Source: Roseiarcus sp031367195
GTDB taxonomy: Bacteria > Pseudomonadota > Alphaproteobacteria > Rhizobiales > Beijerinckiaceae
Length of the DNA stretch: 21,241 nucleotides
NCBI GenBank assembly: GCA_031367195.1
Contig: JANLPL010000275.1
Coordinates: forward strand, 1 to 21,241
Direction of reading: 5' to 3'
A program made the position numbers and the translations under genes. Under the pieces are notes generated by a model. That model did no database searches, was not told the DNA's origin, and saw only the letters and a program-made list of their open reading frames with translations. Below, in pieces: positions 1-6,830 of this stretch (the stretch's first letter is position 1; the number at the start of each line of letters is the position of its first letter).

Positions 1-1
1 C

Positions 2-283
2 GGAATCGCGGGCCTGATCATCGCTTCGCGCCTCAATTCCGCGCAGCCGGCGCTGGGCCAGGGTTACGAACTGGAGGCGATCGCCGCCACCGTGATCGGC
101 GGCACCTCGCTTAGCGGCGGGCGCGGCACGATGCTCGGCACCATCATCGGCGCCTTCATCATGAGCGTGCTGACCAACGGTCTTCGCATCATGGGCGTCG
201 CCCAGGAGTGGCAGATCGTCGTCACGGGCGTGATCATCATTGCCGCGGTCTATGTCGATATGCGGCTGCGGCAACGTAACTGA
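2..283 (+). CDS. Sugar ABC transporter permease, C-terminal part (5' end outside window)
   Basis: Inner-membrane permease of a ribose/fructose-type (RbsC/FrcC-like, BPD_transp_2 family) sugar importer. Only the last 93 codons are present; the frame is open from base 2 and ends at TGA 281-283. What is visible is the typical C-terminus of the family: GYELEAIAATVIGGTSLSGG followed by GT.LGT.IGAFIMSVLTNGL and a last hydrophobic segment (QIVVTGVIIIAAVYVDM). An ATG at 92 would give only a fragment, and the upstream residues are clearly part of the same protein, so this is a truncation by the window edge and not a short gene. The binding-protein gene follows 88 bases downstream in the same direction, so the two probably belong to one transport operon whose ATPase gene should lie to the left. 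The substrate cannot be read from this part. Confidence 0.93.
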   Translation, partial: GIAGLIIASRLNSAQPALGQGYELEAIAATVIGGTSLSGGRGTMLGTIIGAFIMSVLTNGLRIMGVAQEWQIVVTGVIIIAAVYVDMRLRQRN

Positions 284-328
284 AAGGAAGGGAGTAAGTC
301 CAGGGAACAGACGACATCCATCGCCAAG

Positions 329-344
329 CCGCCGTGAAAGGCGG
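329..344 (+). other. Small intercistronic hairpin between permease and binding-protein genes
   Basis: CCGCC (329-333) and GGCGG (340-344) pair around the loop GTGAAA, about 28 bases before the ATG at 372. Intercistronic hairpins in transporter operons often let the binding-protein message accumulate over the permease message. The stem is only 5 bp, so this role is an inference. Confidence 0.3.
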
Positions 345-371
345 GAAACGTTCAACTCCAGGGAGAAAACG

Positions 372-1307
372 ATGAACAAGACTTTGCTGATTGGCGCGCT
401 GGCGCTCGGCGCATCCGCGGCGCTGACCGCGCCAGGCTATGCCGAAGACTATTTTCCGATCATCTCGAAGGGATTCCAGCATCAATTCTGGCAAGCGGTG
501 AAGGCCGGCGCTCAGGACGCCGCCAAGGCCGACGGGGTGAAGATCACCTTCGAGGGGCCGGAAACCGAGGCGATGGTCGATAAGCAGATCGACATGCTCG
601 CCGCCGCGCTCGCCAAGAAGCCGCAGGGCCTGGGCTTCGCCGCGCTCGACTCCAAGGCGGCCATTCCGCTGTTGAAGAAGGCGCAGGAAGCCAAGATCCC
701 GGTCATCGCCTTCGACTCCGGCGTCGACAGCGACATTCCGCTCGCCACCTGCACGACCGACAACCTCAAAGCCGCCGGCGTCGCCGCCGACCACATGGCC
801 GAACTGATCGGCGGCGAGGGCGAAGTCGCCGTCGTGGTGCATGACCAGACCAGCAAGACGGGCCAGGACCGGCGCGATGGCTTCGTCAACCAGATGAAGG
901 CCAAGCACCCGAAGATCACAATAGTCGATATCCAATATGGCGGCGGCGATCAGTTGAAGTCGACCGAGATCACCAAGGCGATGCTTCAGGCGCATCCCGG
1001 GATCAAGGGCATGTTCGGCGCCAACGAAGGCTCGATCATCGGAGTGCTGAACGGCGCCAGGGAAATGAAGAAGAAGATCGTCATCATCGGCTATGATTCC
1101 GGCAAGCAGCAGAAGGCGGCGATCACGGATGGCTCCGAGGCTGGCGCCATCACGCAGAACCCGGTCGGCATCGGCAAGTGCGTCGTCGATTCACTGGCCA
1201 AGGCGATCAAGGGCGAGACGCTGCCGAAGGTGATCGACACCGGCTTCTACTGGTACGACAAGACCAACATCGCCGACCCGAAGGTCGCCGCTGTTCTCTA
1301 CGATTGA
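372..1307 (+). CDS. Periplasmic sugar-binding protein of ABC transporter
   Basis: A 311-residue periplasmic substrate-binding protein of the Peripla_BP_4 (ribose-binding-like) family, the receptor for the permease encoded upstream. The ATG at 372 is chosen because GGGAG (361-365) sits 6 bases before it and because it starts a clean signal peptide, MNKTLLIGALALGASAALTA, with probable cleavage after GYA (about residue 23). A longer frame from 240 exists, but it overlaps the permease gene and has no signal sequence. The mature part shows the family pattern: FQHQFWQAVKAGAQDAAKA at the N-terminus, KPQGLGFAALDS, IPVIAFDSGV around residues 110-120, TTDN, and IVIIGYDSG near residue 240. Downstream of it is a terminator-like hairpin, so it is the last gene of its operon. 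The sugar is not predictable; ribose, allose and fructose types all look alike at this level. Confidence 0.92.
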   Translation: MNKTLLIGALALGASAALTAPGYAEDYFPIISKGFQHQFWQAVKAGAQDAAKADGVKITFEGPETEAMVDKQIDMLAAALAKKPQGLGFAALDSKAAIPLLKKAQEAKIPVIAFDSGVDSDIPLATCTTDNLKAAGVAADHMAELIGGEGEVAVVVHDQTSKTGQDRRDGFVNQMKAKHPKITIVDIQYGGGDQLKSTEITKAMLQAHPGIKGMFGANEGSIIGVLNGAREMKKKIVIIGYDSGKQQKAAITDGSEAGAITQNPVGIGKCVVDSLAKAIKGETLPKVIDTGFYWYDKTNIADPKVAAVLYD

Positions 1308-1331
1308 GATCGTAACGTGAGATGAGGGGGG

Positions 1332-1359
1332 CGCCCCGAGGCTTCGCCTCGGGGCGTTT
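1332..1359 (+). terminator. Rho-independent-type terminator after the sugar-binding protein gene
   Basis: A perfect 10-bp G+C-rich stem, CGCCCCGAGG (1332-1341) with CCTCGGGGCG (1347-1356), loop CTTCG, followed by TTT. The T run is short, as is usual in GC-rich alphaproteobacteria. It lies between two convergent genes (stops at 1307 and 1363). There is no T run on the minus-strand side, so it best serves the plus-strand operon. Confidence 0.75.
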
Positions 1360-1362
1360 CGC

Positions 1363-2874
1363 CTATCGCGTCACGCGCGGAAAACGCGCCGCCGCTTCGA
1401 GCTCGTCGAGCGGGATTGTGTTGCGCACGTAAGATTTCGATGCGTCCTTGAACGGCTGGAAATCCCAAGGCTTCGGCTCGCCTTGGTTGAGCGCGTCATC
1501 GACGAGGCGCCGTCGTCGCTGGCTTGCCCGCACCTCGGCGTCGAGCGCGTCGAGCCGCCAGCGCCGCGCGACCTCGTCGCGGAACTCGGCCACCCGGCCG
1601 GCGTGGCGCGCATGGTTGGCCAGATTGGCGCGTTCGCCGGGATCCTGCGAGAGATCGTAAAGCTGGTCGGGATCGGCGGGCGAATGGATGAATTTCCACG
1701 GCCCCCTGCGGATCATCACGATCGGCGCGATCGCCCCTTCGGCCAGATATTCGGCCAATGTCTCGTCCGGCGCCGAGCCGCCTTCGAGATGGGGCAGGAG
1801 CGAGCGCCCGTCTGTGTCGATCGCGCCCGCGTCGCCGCCGGCGAGATCGACCAGCGTCGGCGTCACGTCCAGCAGCGAAGCCGCCGCCGCCACCCGGCGC
1901 GGCGCGAAACGGCCGGGCGCATTGACGATCAGCGGCACCCGCGCGGAATTCTCGAAGAAGCTCATCTTGTACCAAAGGCCCTTGTCGCCCAGCATCTCGC
2001 CGTGATCGGCGAGCACGATCACGATGGTGTCGTCGCGCAGGCCGCAATCGCCGAGCGCCTTCAGCAACCGCCCGACATTGCGATCGACATAGGAGATCTC
2101 GCCGTAATAGGCGCGACGCGCGGTGCGGATTTGCGCCTCGGTCAGCTTCTGCGCGTCCATCGCGCAGACATGTCGGAGGCGCTGCGAATGCGGGTCTAAC
2201 TGATCGGGCGGGATCGCCGGGCCGGGCATGTCGATATCCTCTTGCGCGTAGAGATCGAAATATTCGCGCGTGATCGCGTAAGGGTCGTGCGGATGCGTCA
2301 GCGAGGCGACCAGCAGCAGCGGGCGTTTGTCGTTTCCCCGCGCCTTGTCGTAAATCTCGCGCTCGGCGGCGAACACCACTTCGTCGTCGAAATCGAGCTG
2401 GTTGGTGCGAACCGCCAGACCCGCCTCGGTCACCGAACTCATGTTGTGATACCAGCTTGGCCGCGCCTCCGGGTGGTCCCAGTCCGGCGTCCAACCAAAA
2501 TCGGCGGGGTAGATGTCGGTCGTCAGCCGCTGCTCGAACCCGTGCATCTGGTCCGGCCCGCAGAAATGCATCTTGCCCGACAGCACGGTGCGATAGCCGA
2601 GCCGGCGCAGGTGATGCGCATAGGTCGGAATGTCGGCGGCGAATTCGGCGGCGTTGTCATAGACACGGGTGCGCGAGGGCAGCAGCCCCGCCATGAACGA
2701 CGCGCGCGAGGGCGCGCAAAGCGGGCTGGCGCAATAGGCGTTCTCGAACACCACGCCGTCGGCCGCCAGCGCGTCGATATGCGGCGTGCGGACGAGTTTG
2801 TGACCATAGACGCGCAGGAACGCCGGCGAGAGCTGGTCGGCCATGATGATGAGAATGTTCGGCTGGTTGGACAT
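1363..2874 (-). CDS. betC: Choline-sulfatase
   Basis: A 503-residue sulfatase that hydrolyses choline-O-sulfate to choline and sulfate, feeding glycine betaine synthesis and sulfur supply. It starts NQPNILIIMADQ, with the metal-binding Asp at residue 13. The sulfatase signature Cys53-A-P-S-R57 contains the cysteine that is oxidised to formylglycine. It continues with features I recognise from rhizobial BetC: LPSRTRVYDNAAEF, LSGKMHFCGPDQMHGFE, RLTTDIYPADFGWTPDW, SLTHPHDPY, the metal site LADHGEMLGDKGLWYKM, and the choline-sulfatase C-terminal segment KPWDFQPFKDASKSYVRN. Length matches the family (about 500). The ATG at 2874 is preceded by a weak AGAGAG. No signal peptide, so cytoplasmic. It lies 91 bases behind the binding-protein gene 2966-4003 on the same strand; no betA, betB or betI is in the window. 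Confidence 0.93.
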   Translation of the reverse strand: MSNQPNILIIMADQLSPAFLRVYGHKLVRTPHIDALAADGVVFENAYCASPLCAPSRASFMAGLLPSRTRVYDNAAEFAADIPTYAHHLRRLGYRTVLSGKMHFCGPDQMHGFEQRLTTDIYPADFGWTPDWDHPEARPSWYHNMSSVTEAGLAVRTNQLDFDDEVVFAAEREIYDKARGNDKRPLLLVASLTHPHDPYAITREYFDLYAQEDIDMPGPAIPPDQLDPHSQRLRHVCAMDAQKLTEAQIRTARRAYYGEISYVDRNVGRLLKALGDCGLRDDTIVIVLADHGEMLGDKGLWYKMSFFENSARVPLIVNAPGRFAPRRVAAAASLLDVTPTLVDLAGGDAGAIDTDGRSLLPHLEGGSAPDETLAEYLAEGAIAPIVMIRRGPWKFIHSPADPDQLYDLSQDPGERANLANHARHAGRVAEFRDEVARRWRLDALDAEVRASQRRRRLVDDALNQGEPKPWDFQPFKDASKSYVRNTIPLDELEAAARFPRVTR

Positions 2875-2965
2875 GCGGCTCTCTAACGATGGGAAGCGGC
2901 TGCGTGCCTATGGAGCACGAGGCGGTCGCGACGCAAAGCTCGAAATGGCGACGCGAGGATGGGGA

Positions 2966-4003
2966 TTATTTGGCCGCGGTCAACCGCTTCCATTCCGCCT
3001 GCATCGCGCTCAGCAGCGCGGCGTCCAGCGTCGGCTCCGGCGTCAGGCGCTTGAGGATTTCGAGGTCCGTTGTCTCCAGCGCGCTGTTGACGCCCGCCTT
3101 GATTGCATCCGCCTTCGCCGCTTCGGGCTCAAGCAGCGCGTCGATCAGTCGATAGGCGGCCTCGGGCGCCGCGGCGTTGGCGGGAATCGCCAGGGCGTAG
3201 AGCGCCAGCGGCGCGCCCTCGCGCGGATAGGCGAAGCGGATGCTAAGCGCATTGTCGCCGCCGCGCGCCATCGCCGCCGCCGCTTCGCCCGCCGTGCCTG
3301 CGCCTAGACACGCCGCGCCCTTGGCGAGCGCGCCGACCTCGTCCGCCGCCGCGAAGACCTGGAACGACGCGCGCGCCTTTTCGAGCAGGGCGCCGGCGCT
3401 TTTCACATCCCCCAGCTTCGCGCGCGCGGGATCGACGCCGGCGAGCTTCCAGGCGACCCAAAAACTCTCCTCGCGCGCGTCCGGCCAGATCGCGCCGCAG
3501 CCGTTCGCGCCATGCGCGTCCCTGGCGAGCCCGAGCGCCTGCGCGAACGAAGCGGGCGGCCCGGCGAACTTGTCGGCGTCGTAGATCAGCCCGAACGCTG
3601 TCCAGCCATAGGGGACGCCATGCGCGGCGTCGCGGTCATAAGCCGCATATTTGGCGGCGACGACCGGGTTGACCCGGCGCGCATTGGGCAGCCGGCTGCG
3701 GTCGAGCCGCGCCAACCCGGCGCTGGCGACGCGACGCGCCAGCGCCGGCCCGCGCAGCAGCACGACGTCATAGGCCTCGCCGCCGCTGCGCTCAGCAAGA
3801 TCGGCGGCGCTGGAATAGCTGTCGAGCGCGACGATCCAGCCCGCGCTGGTCTCGAACGCCTCGATCGCCGTCCGGTCGATGAAATCCGTCGGCGCCAGCA
3901 TTTTCACGATTTTTTGCGGCTGAACGGGCGCCGGCAGGAACGGGGCCAGGCTCGTCGAAGCGGCGGCGGCGCAGGCCAAACACAGGGCCAGAGCCGAATT
4001 CAT
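2966..4003 (-). CDS. Orphan PotD/PotF-type (spermidine/putrescine-like) periplasmic binding protein
   Basis: A 345-residue extracellular solute-binding protein of the polyamine-binding type. An N-terminal hydrophobic stretch (about residues 3-25) looks like a signal peptide but lacks positive charges at its start. After it come family hallmarks: IVKMLAPTDFIDRTAIEAFE, YDVVLLRGPALARRV, GLARLDRSRLPNARRVNP, and GVPYGWTAFGLIYDADKF, which correspond to the YDVV...LDKS.LPN...VPY.WGT.G series of PotD/PotF. Its start codon overlaps the stop of the SanA-like gene (ATGA at 4003-4000), so the two are translationally coupled. No permease or ATPase gene is nearby, so it must use a transporter encoded elsewhere or have a sensing role. 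With betC next downstream, a quaternary-amine ligand such as choline sulfate is possible; this is inference. Alanine-rich composition suggests divergence from true polyamine binders. Confidence 0.75.
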   Translation of the reverse strand: MNSALALCLACAAAASTSLAPFLPAPVQPQKIVKMLAPTDFIDRTAIEAFETSAGWIVALDSYSSAADLAERSGGEAYDVVLLRGPALARRVASAGLARLDRSRLPNARRVNPVVAAKYAAYDRDAAHGVPYGWTAFGLIYDADKFAGPPASFAQALGLARDAHGANGCGAIWPDAREESFWVAWKLAGVDPARAKLGDVKSAGALLEKARASFQVFAAADEVGALAKGAACLGAGTAGEAAAAMARGGDNALSIRFAYPREGAPLALYALAIPANAAAPEAAYRLIDALLEPEAAKADAIKAGVNSALETTDLEILKRLTPEPTLDAALLSAMQAEWKRLTAAK

Positions 4004-4662
4004 GTCGGTCCGTCCACGCCGAGTTGCACCGGCGCGCCGAGAAAGCGGGGCTCGACATCGAGCATCACGTCGAGCGCCGCCGCCACCCGCGCCGCCACTT
4101 CGCGCAGATAGGTTCGCACGCCAAACCGCAGCGGCACGTCCCGGGCGGCATATCCGACATCGTCGAGCCCATGCCAGCGCGCCAGAAACAGCGCGCGGGC
4201 GAGATGAAACGGCTGCGACACCACGATCACCCGCTCCTGCCCGAACACTTCGCGCGCCCGCACGATCGAGTCCAAAGTGCGAAAGCCGGCGTAGTCGCGA
4301 TAGATGCGATCGCGCGGCACCCCCAGCGCGATCAACGCGTCGCGCATGTCGGCCGGCTCGTCGTAACCGCCGCGCGGCCGCCCGCCGCCCGCCTGACTGC
4401 CGCTGACGATGAGATATTCGACCTTGCCCGCCTTGAACAAAGCCGCCGCCGCGTCGATCCGATTGCGGAAGAACGGGTTGGCGACGTAGTTGCGAACCAG
4501 CCGCGACGCGCCCAGCACCAGCCCCGCTTTGGCGGGCGGAATATCGTCGGTCGAAGCGTAGATATGCGAGCGCGCCGATGTCTCGATCAGGAGCCAGAGG
4601 CCCGCCGTCCCCGCCAGCGCCAGCGTGGCGAAAACGACCAACGTCAGCGCCAGCCGCTTCAC
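4000..4662 (-). CDS. sanA: SanA-like DUF218/YdcF-family inner membrane protein
   Basis: A 220-residue protein with one N-terminal membrane segment (about residues 4-26) followed by a DUF218 (SanA/YdcF) domain outside the cytoplasm. It shows GLVLGASRLVRNYVANPFFRNRIDAA, KVEYLIVSGSQAGGG, DEPADMRDALIALGVP, and RDYAGFRTLDSIVRAREVFG near residues 140-160; the last block is almost the same as in E. coli SanA, a protein linked to envelope permeability and vancomycin resistance. The reaction is unknown. The start codon is GTG at 4662, and GTGA overlaps the stop of gltD, so it is probably coupled to gltD translation. Its own stop overlaps the start of the next gene (ATGA). Why an envelope protein sits directly behind gltD is not clear from the sequence. 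Confidence 0.85.
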   Translation of the reverse strand: MKRLALTLVVFATLALAGTAGLWLLIETSARSHIYASTDDIPPAKAGLVLGASRLVRNYVANPFFRNRIDAAAALFKAGKVEYLIVSGSQAGGGRPRGGYDEPADMRDALIALGVPRDRIYRDYAGFRTLDSIVRAREVFGQERVIVVSQPFHLARALFLARWHGLDDVGYAARDVPLRFGVRTYLREVAARVAAALDVMLDVEPRFLGAPVQLGVDGPT

Positions 4663-6077
4663 CGCGGCAGGACGGTTTCGCCCATCAAGGCTTCATCGAT
4701 CGATGCCGCGCATTGCCGCCCCTCGCGGATCGCCCACACCACCAGCGATTGCCCGCGCCGCATGTCGCCGCAGGCGAACACCTTACTCACCGAGGAGCCG
4801 TAGCCCTTGGTGTCGGCCAGCACATTGCCGCGCGGGTCGAGCGTCACGCCGAGATCGGCGAGCAGGCCCTCCTTGACCGGCGAGATGAAACCCATCGCCA
4901 GCAGCACGAGATCGGCCTTGATCGTAAACTCCGTGCCCTCGATCGGCTTCAGTCTGTCGTCGAGCCGGATGCATTCGAGCCCGGTCACCGCGCCGTTCTC
5001 GCCCTCGAACTTGCGCGTCATCACGGCGAAATCGCGCTCGGCGCCTTCCTCGTGGCTCGACGAGGTGCGCAGCTTCACCGGCCAGTTCGGCCAGTTCATC
5101 ATCTTGTCCTCAAGCTTGGGCGGGGTCGGCATGATTTCGAGCTGGGTTACCCTCAACGCGCCCTGGCGGATCGAGGTGCCGATGCAGTCCGAACCGGTGT
5201 CGCCGCCGCCGTTCACGACCACATGCTTGCCCGCGGCCAGGATCGGCTCGTTGGTGCCGAGCGGCTCGCCGGAGACGCGCCGGTTCTGCTGCGGCAGGAA
5301 CTCCATCGCGTAATAGACGCCGTAGAGATCGCGCCCCGGCACGGGCAGGTCGCGCCCCAATTCCGCCCCGCCCGCCAGCGCCACGGCGTCATAGCCTTCC
5401 AGCAGGGCGGCGGCGGTGATGTCCTTGCCGACATGGGTCTGGCAATGGAAGGTCACGCCCTCCGCCTTCATCTGCTCGACGCGCCGCTCGATATGACGCT
5501 TTTCGAGCTTGAAATCGGGGATGCCGTAGCGCAGCAGCCCGCCGGCATGAGCGTTCTTCTCGAACAGATGCACGTCATGTCCGACGCGCGCAAGCTGTTG
5601 CGCGCAGGCGAGCCCCGCCGGCCCCGAGCCGACCACGGCGACGCGCTTGCCCGTCTTGTGGGTCGGCGGCTCCGGCTTGACCCAGCCCTGTTCCCAGGCG
5701 CGGTCGACGATGGCGCATTCGATCGTCTTGATGGTGACCGGCGTGTCCTGGATGTTGAGCGTGCAGGACGCCTCGCACGGGGCGGGGCAGACGCGGCCGG
5801 TGAATTCGGGGAAATTGTTGGTGGAGTGCAGGTTGCGCGCCGCCTCCTTCCAGTCGCCGCGATAAACGAGGTCGTTCCAGTCGGGGATCTGATTGTTGAC
5901 GGGGCAGCCGGTGTGACAATAGGGGATGCCGCAATTCATGCAGCGCGCCGCCTGATTGCGGTTGCCTTCCTCGCTGAGCGGCAACATGAATTCGCGATAA
6001 TGGCGGATGCGGTCGGAAGCCGGGGCGTAACGCCGGTCCGCGCGGTCGATCTCCAGAAACCCCGTGACCTTTCCCAT
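4659..6077 (-). CDS. gltD: Glutamate synthase (NADPH) small subunit
   Basis: A 472-residue beta subunit of NADPH-dependent glutamate synthase, which passes electrons from NADPH via FAD and iron-sulfur clusters to the large GltB subunit for making glutamate from glutamine and 2-oxoglutarate. The start at 6077 (MGKVTGFLEIDR) is preferred over a longer frame to 6164 because it matches the family N-terminus and has GGGAAAG just upstream. Cysteines 46, 49, 54 and 58 (CMNCGIPYCHTGCP) and 97, 101 and 105 (CPAPCEASC) fit the N-terminal cluster domain. The FAD site is VVGSGPAG (residues 149-156), and the second nucleotide site is VNGGGDTGSDC. The C-terminus has VFACGDMRRGQSLVVWAI. Intact and of normal length. 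Unusually, gltB is not adjacent; the gene instead heads a coupled cluster with the SanA-like gene. Confidence 0.96.
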   Translation of the reverse strand: MGKVTGFLEIDRADRRYAPASDRIRHYREFMLPLSEEGNRNQAARCMNCGIPYCHTGCPVNNQIPDWNDLVYRGDWKEAARNLHSTNNFPEFTGRVCPAPCEASCTLNIQDTPVTIKTIECAIVDRAWEQGWVKPEPPTHKTGKRVAVVGSGPAGLACAQQLARVGHDVHLFEKNAHAGGLLRYGIPDFKLEKRHIERRVEQMKAEGVTFHCQTHVGKDITAAALLEGYDAVALAGGAELGRDLPVPGRDLYGVYYAMEFLPQQNRRVSGEPLGTNEPILAAGKHVVVNGGGDTGSDCIGTSIRQGALRVTQLEIMPTPPKLEDKMMNWPNWPVKLRTSSSHEEGAERDFAVMTRKFEGENGAVTGLECIRLDDRLKPIEGTEFTIKADLVLLAMGFISPVKEGLLADLGVTLDPRGNVLADTKGYGSSVSKVFACGDMRRGQSLVVWAIREGRQCAASIDEALMGETVLPR

Positions 6078-6138
6078 CGATCTTTCCCGTGACGCCGCGC
6101 CGCTCGCGCCGCTCCCTTCCCTCATCGCGGGACGATAT

Positions 6139-6180
6139 GCAAGATCGAAACCGCGGCTCAGCAAGATCGAAACCGCCGCT
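6139..6180. repeat. Tandem 20-bp direct repeat upstream of gltD
   Basis: Two copies, 6139-6158 and 6161-6180, begin GCAAGATCGAAACCGC and match at 19 of 20 positions, with a period of 22 bp (about two helical turns). They lie 62-103 bases upstream of the gltD start, and the right copy overlaps the stop codon (6179-6181) of the XRE-cupin gene. The layout suits a dimeric regulator binding two sites on one face of the DNA; the regulator is unknown. Confidence 0.8.
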
Positions 6181-6730
6181 AAAACGTCGGCGGCGTACAG
6201 GCCGAGACGATGACGAGTTCGCTCTCGCCCGCATTGGCGAAACTATGCGGCCGGCGGCTGTCGAAGCGATAGGCGTCGCCCTCGTCGAGTTCGTAACGTC
6301 GCCCGTCCACTTCCAGCGCCAGCCGACCTTTGACGACCAGCCCCGCCTCCTCGCCCTGATGCGACAGCATGTGCGGCCCCGAGCGCGCGCCCGGCCGATA
6401 GCGCTCAAAGATCATCTGCAACGACCGGCCGCGCAAGTCCGCGCCGACCTGGCGATAGGACACCGAACCGCCGGCGATCTCCGTCAACTCGCGGGCGCGG
6501 AATACGACCGGATCGCCCTCGCCCTCGTCGCCGGCGAAAAACTCGCCCATCGACAGACCCAGCGCCGACAGGATCTGCCGCAAAGCCGAGACCGATGGGC
6601 TCACTTTATCGGCCTCGATAGTGGAAATCGCGCCATTCGAAACGCGCGCGCGCCGCGCCAGTTCGCGTTGAGACAGCCCCGCGCGCTGGCGCAGGCTGCG
6701 CAGGCGGGGGCCAAGCGGGGAGGTGTTCAT
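6179..6730 (-). CDS. XRE-family regulator with C-terminal cupin domain
   Basis: A 183-residue transcription regulator. Residues about 7-62 form a helix-turn-helix of the XRE/HTH_3 type (LRSLRQRAGLSQRELARRA, then VSNGAISTIEADKVSPSVSAL). Residues about 100-180 form a small cupin barrel (PGARSGPHMLSHQGEEAGLV, then DEGDAYRFDSRRPHSFAN), which probably senses a small ligand. Regulators of this build (PuuR-like) often control polyamine, beta-alanine or taurine degradation and sit beside aminotransferase genes, as here, where a class III aminotransferase is divergent from it 100 bases away. The start at 6730 (MNTSPLGPRL) fits the family; a longer frame reaching 6952 would overlap the aminotransferase gene. 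The Shine-Dalgarno sequence is poor. The palindrome right at its start suggests autoregulation. Confidence 0.9.
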   Translation of the reverse strand: MNTSPLGPRLRSLRQRAGLSQRELARRARVSNGAISTIEADKVSPSVSALRQILSALGLSMGEFFAGDEGEGDPVVFRARELTEIAGGSVSYRQVGADLRGRSLQMIFERYRPGARSGPHMLSHQGEEAGLVVKGRLALEVDGRRYELDEGDAYRFDSRRPHSFANAGESELVIVSACTPPTF

Positions 6731-6759
6731 GCGTTCAAAATTTAGAACGGACTGAACGC
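6731..6759. promoter_or_regulatory. Operator candidate between XRE-cupin and aminotransferase genes
   Basis: The core is GTTCAAAATTTAGAAC (6733-6748), a 16-bp palindrome with one non-complementary pair (14 of 16 positions). A wider perfect inverted repeat overlaps it: GCGTTCA (6731-6737) and TGAACGC (6753-6759). Thus three GAAC/GTTC half-sites lie within 29 bp, immediately upstream of the regulator's ATG (6730) and about 70-100 bases upstream of the aminotransferase ATG. The position suggests binding by the adjacent XRE-cupin protein; that is an inference. Confidence 0.6.
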
Positions 6760-6830
6760 GCGAGCAACTGGACATCGCGCGGCCCCGAAGGCATTGCTCA
6801 GAAAAGCGATCACGCCCCCAGGAGACGCCC

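Noticed and set aside
237..995. Long open frame antisense to the sugar-binding protein gene
   Set aside because: The plus-strand protein is a clear binding protein with signal peptide and ribosome site; the antisense frame is Arg/Leu-rich and matches nothing, as expected for a GC-rich shadow frame.
1363..1660. Small plus-strand frame at the end of betC
   Set aside because: It lies inside the conserved C-terminal segment of choline-sulfatase and has no ribosome site or recognisable product.
4578..6092. 504-codon open frame antisense to gltD
   Set aside because: It is long, but the minus strand encodes a complete GltD with all motifs. The antisense product is His/Arg/Ala-rich without domain features.
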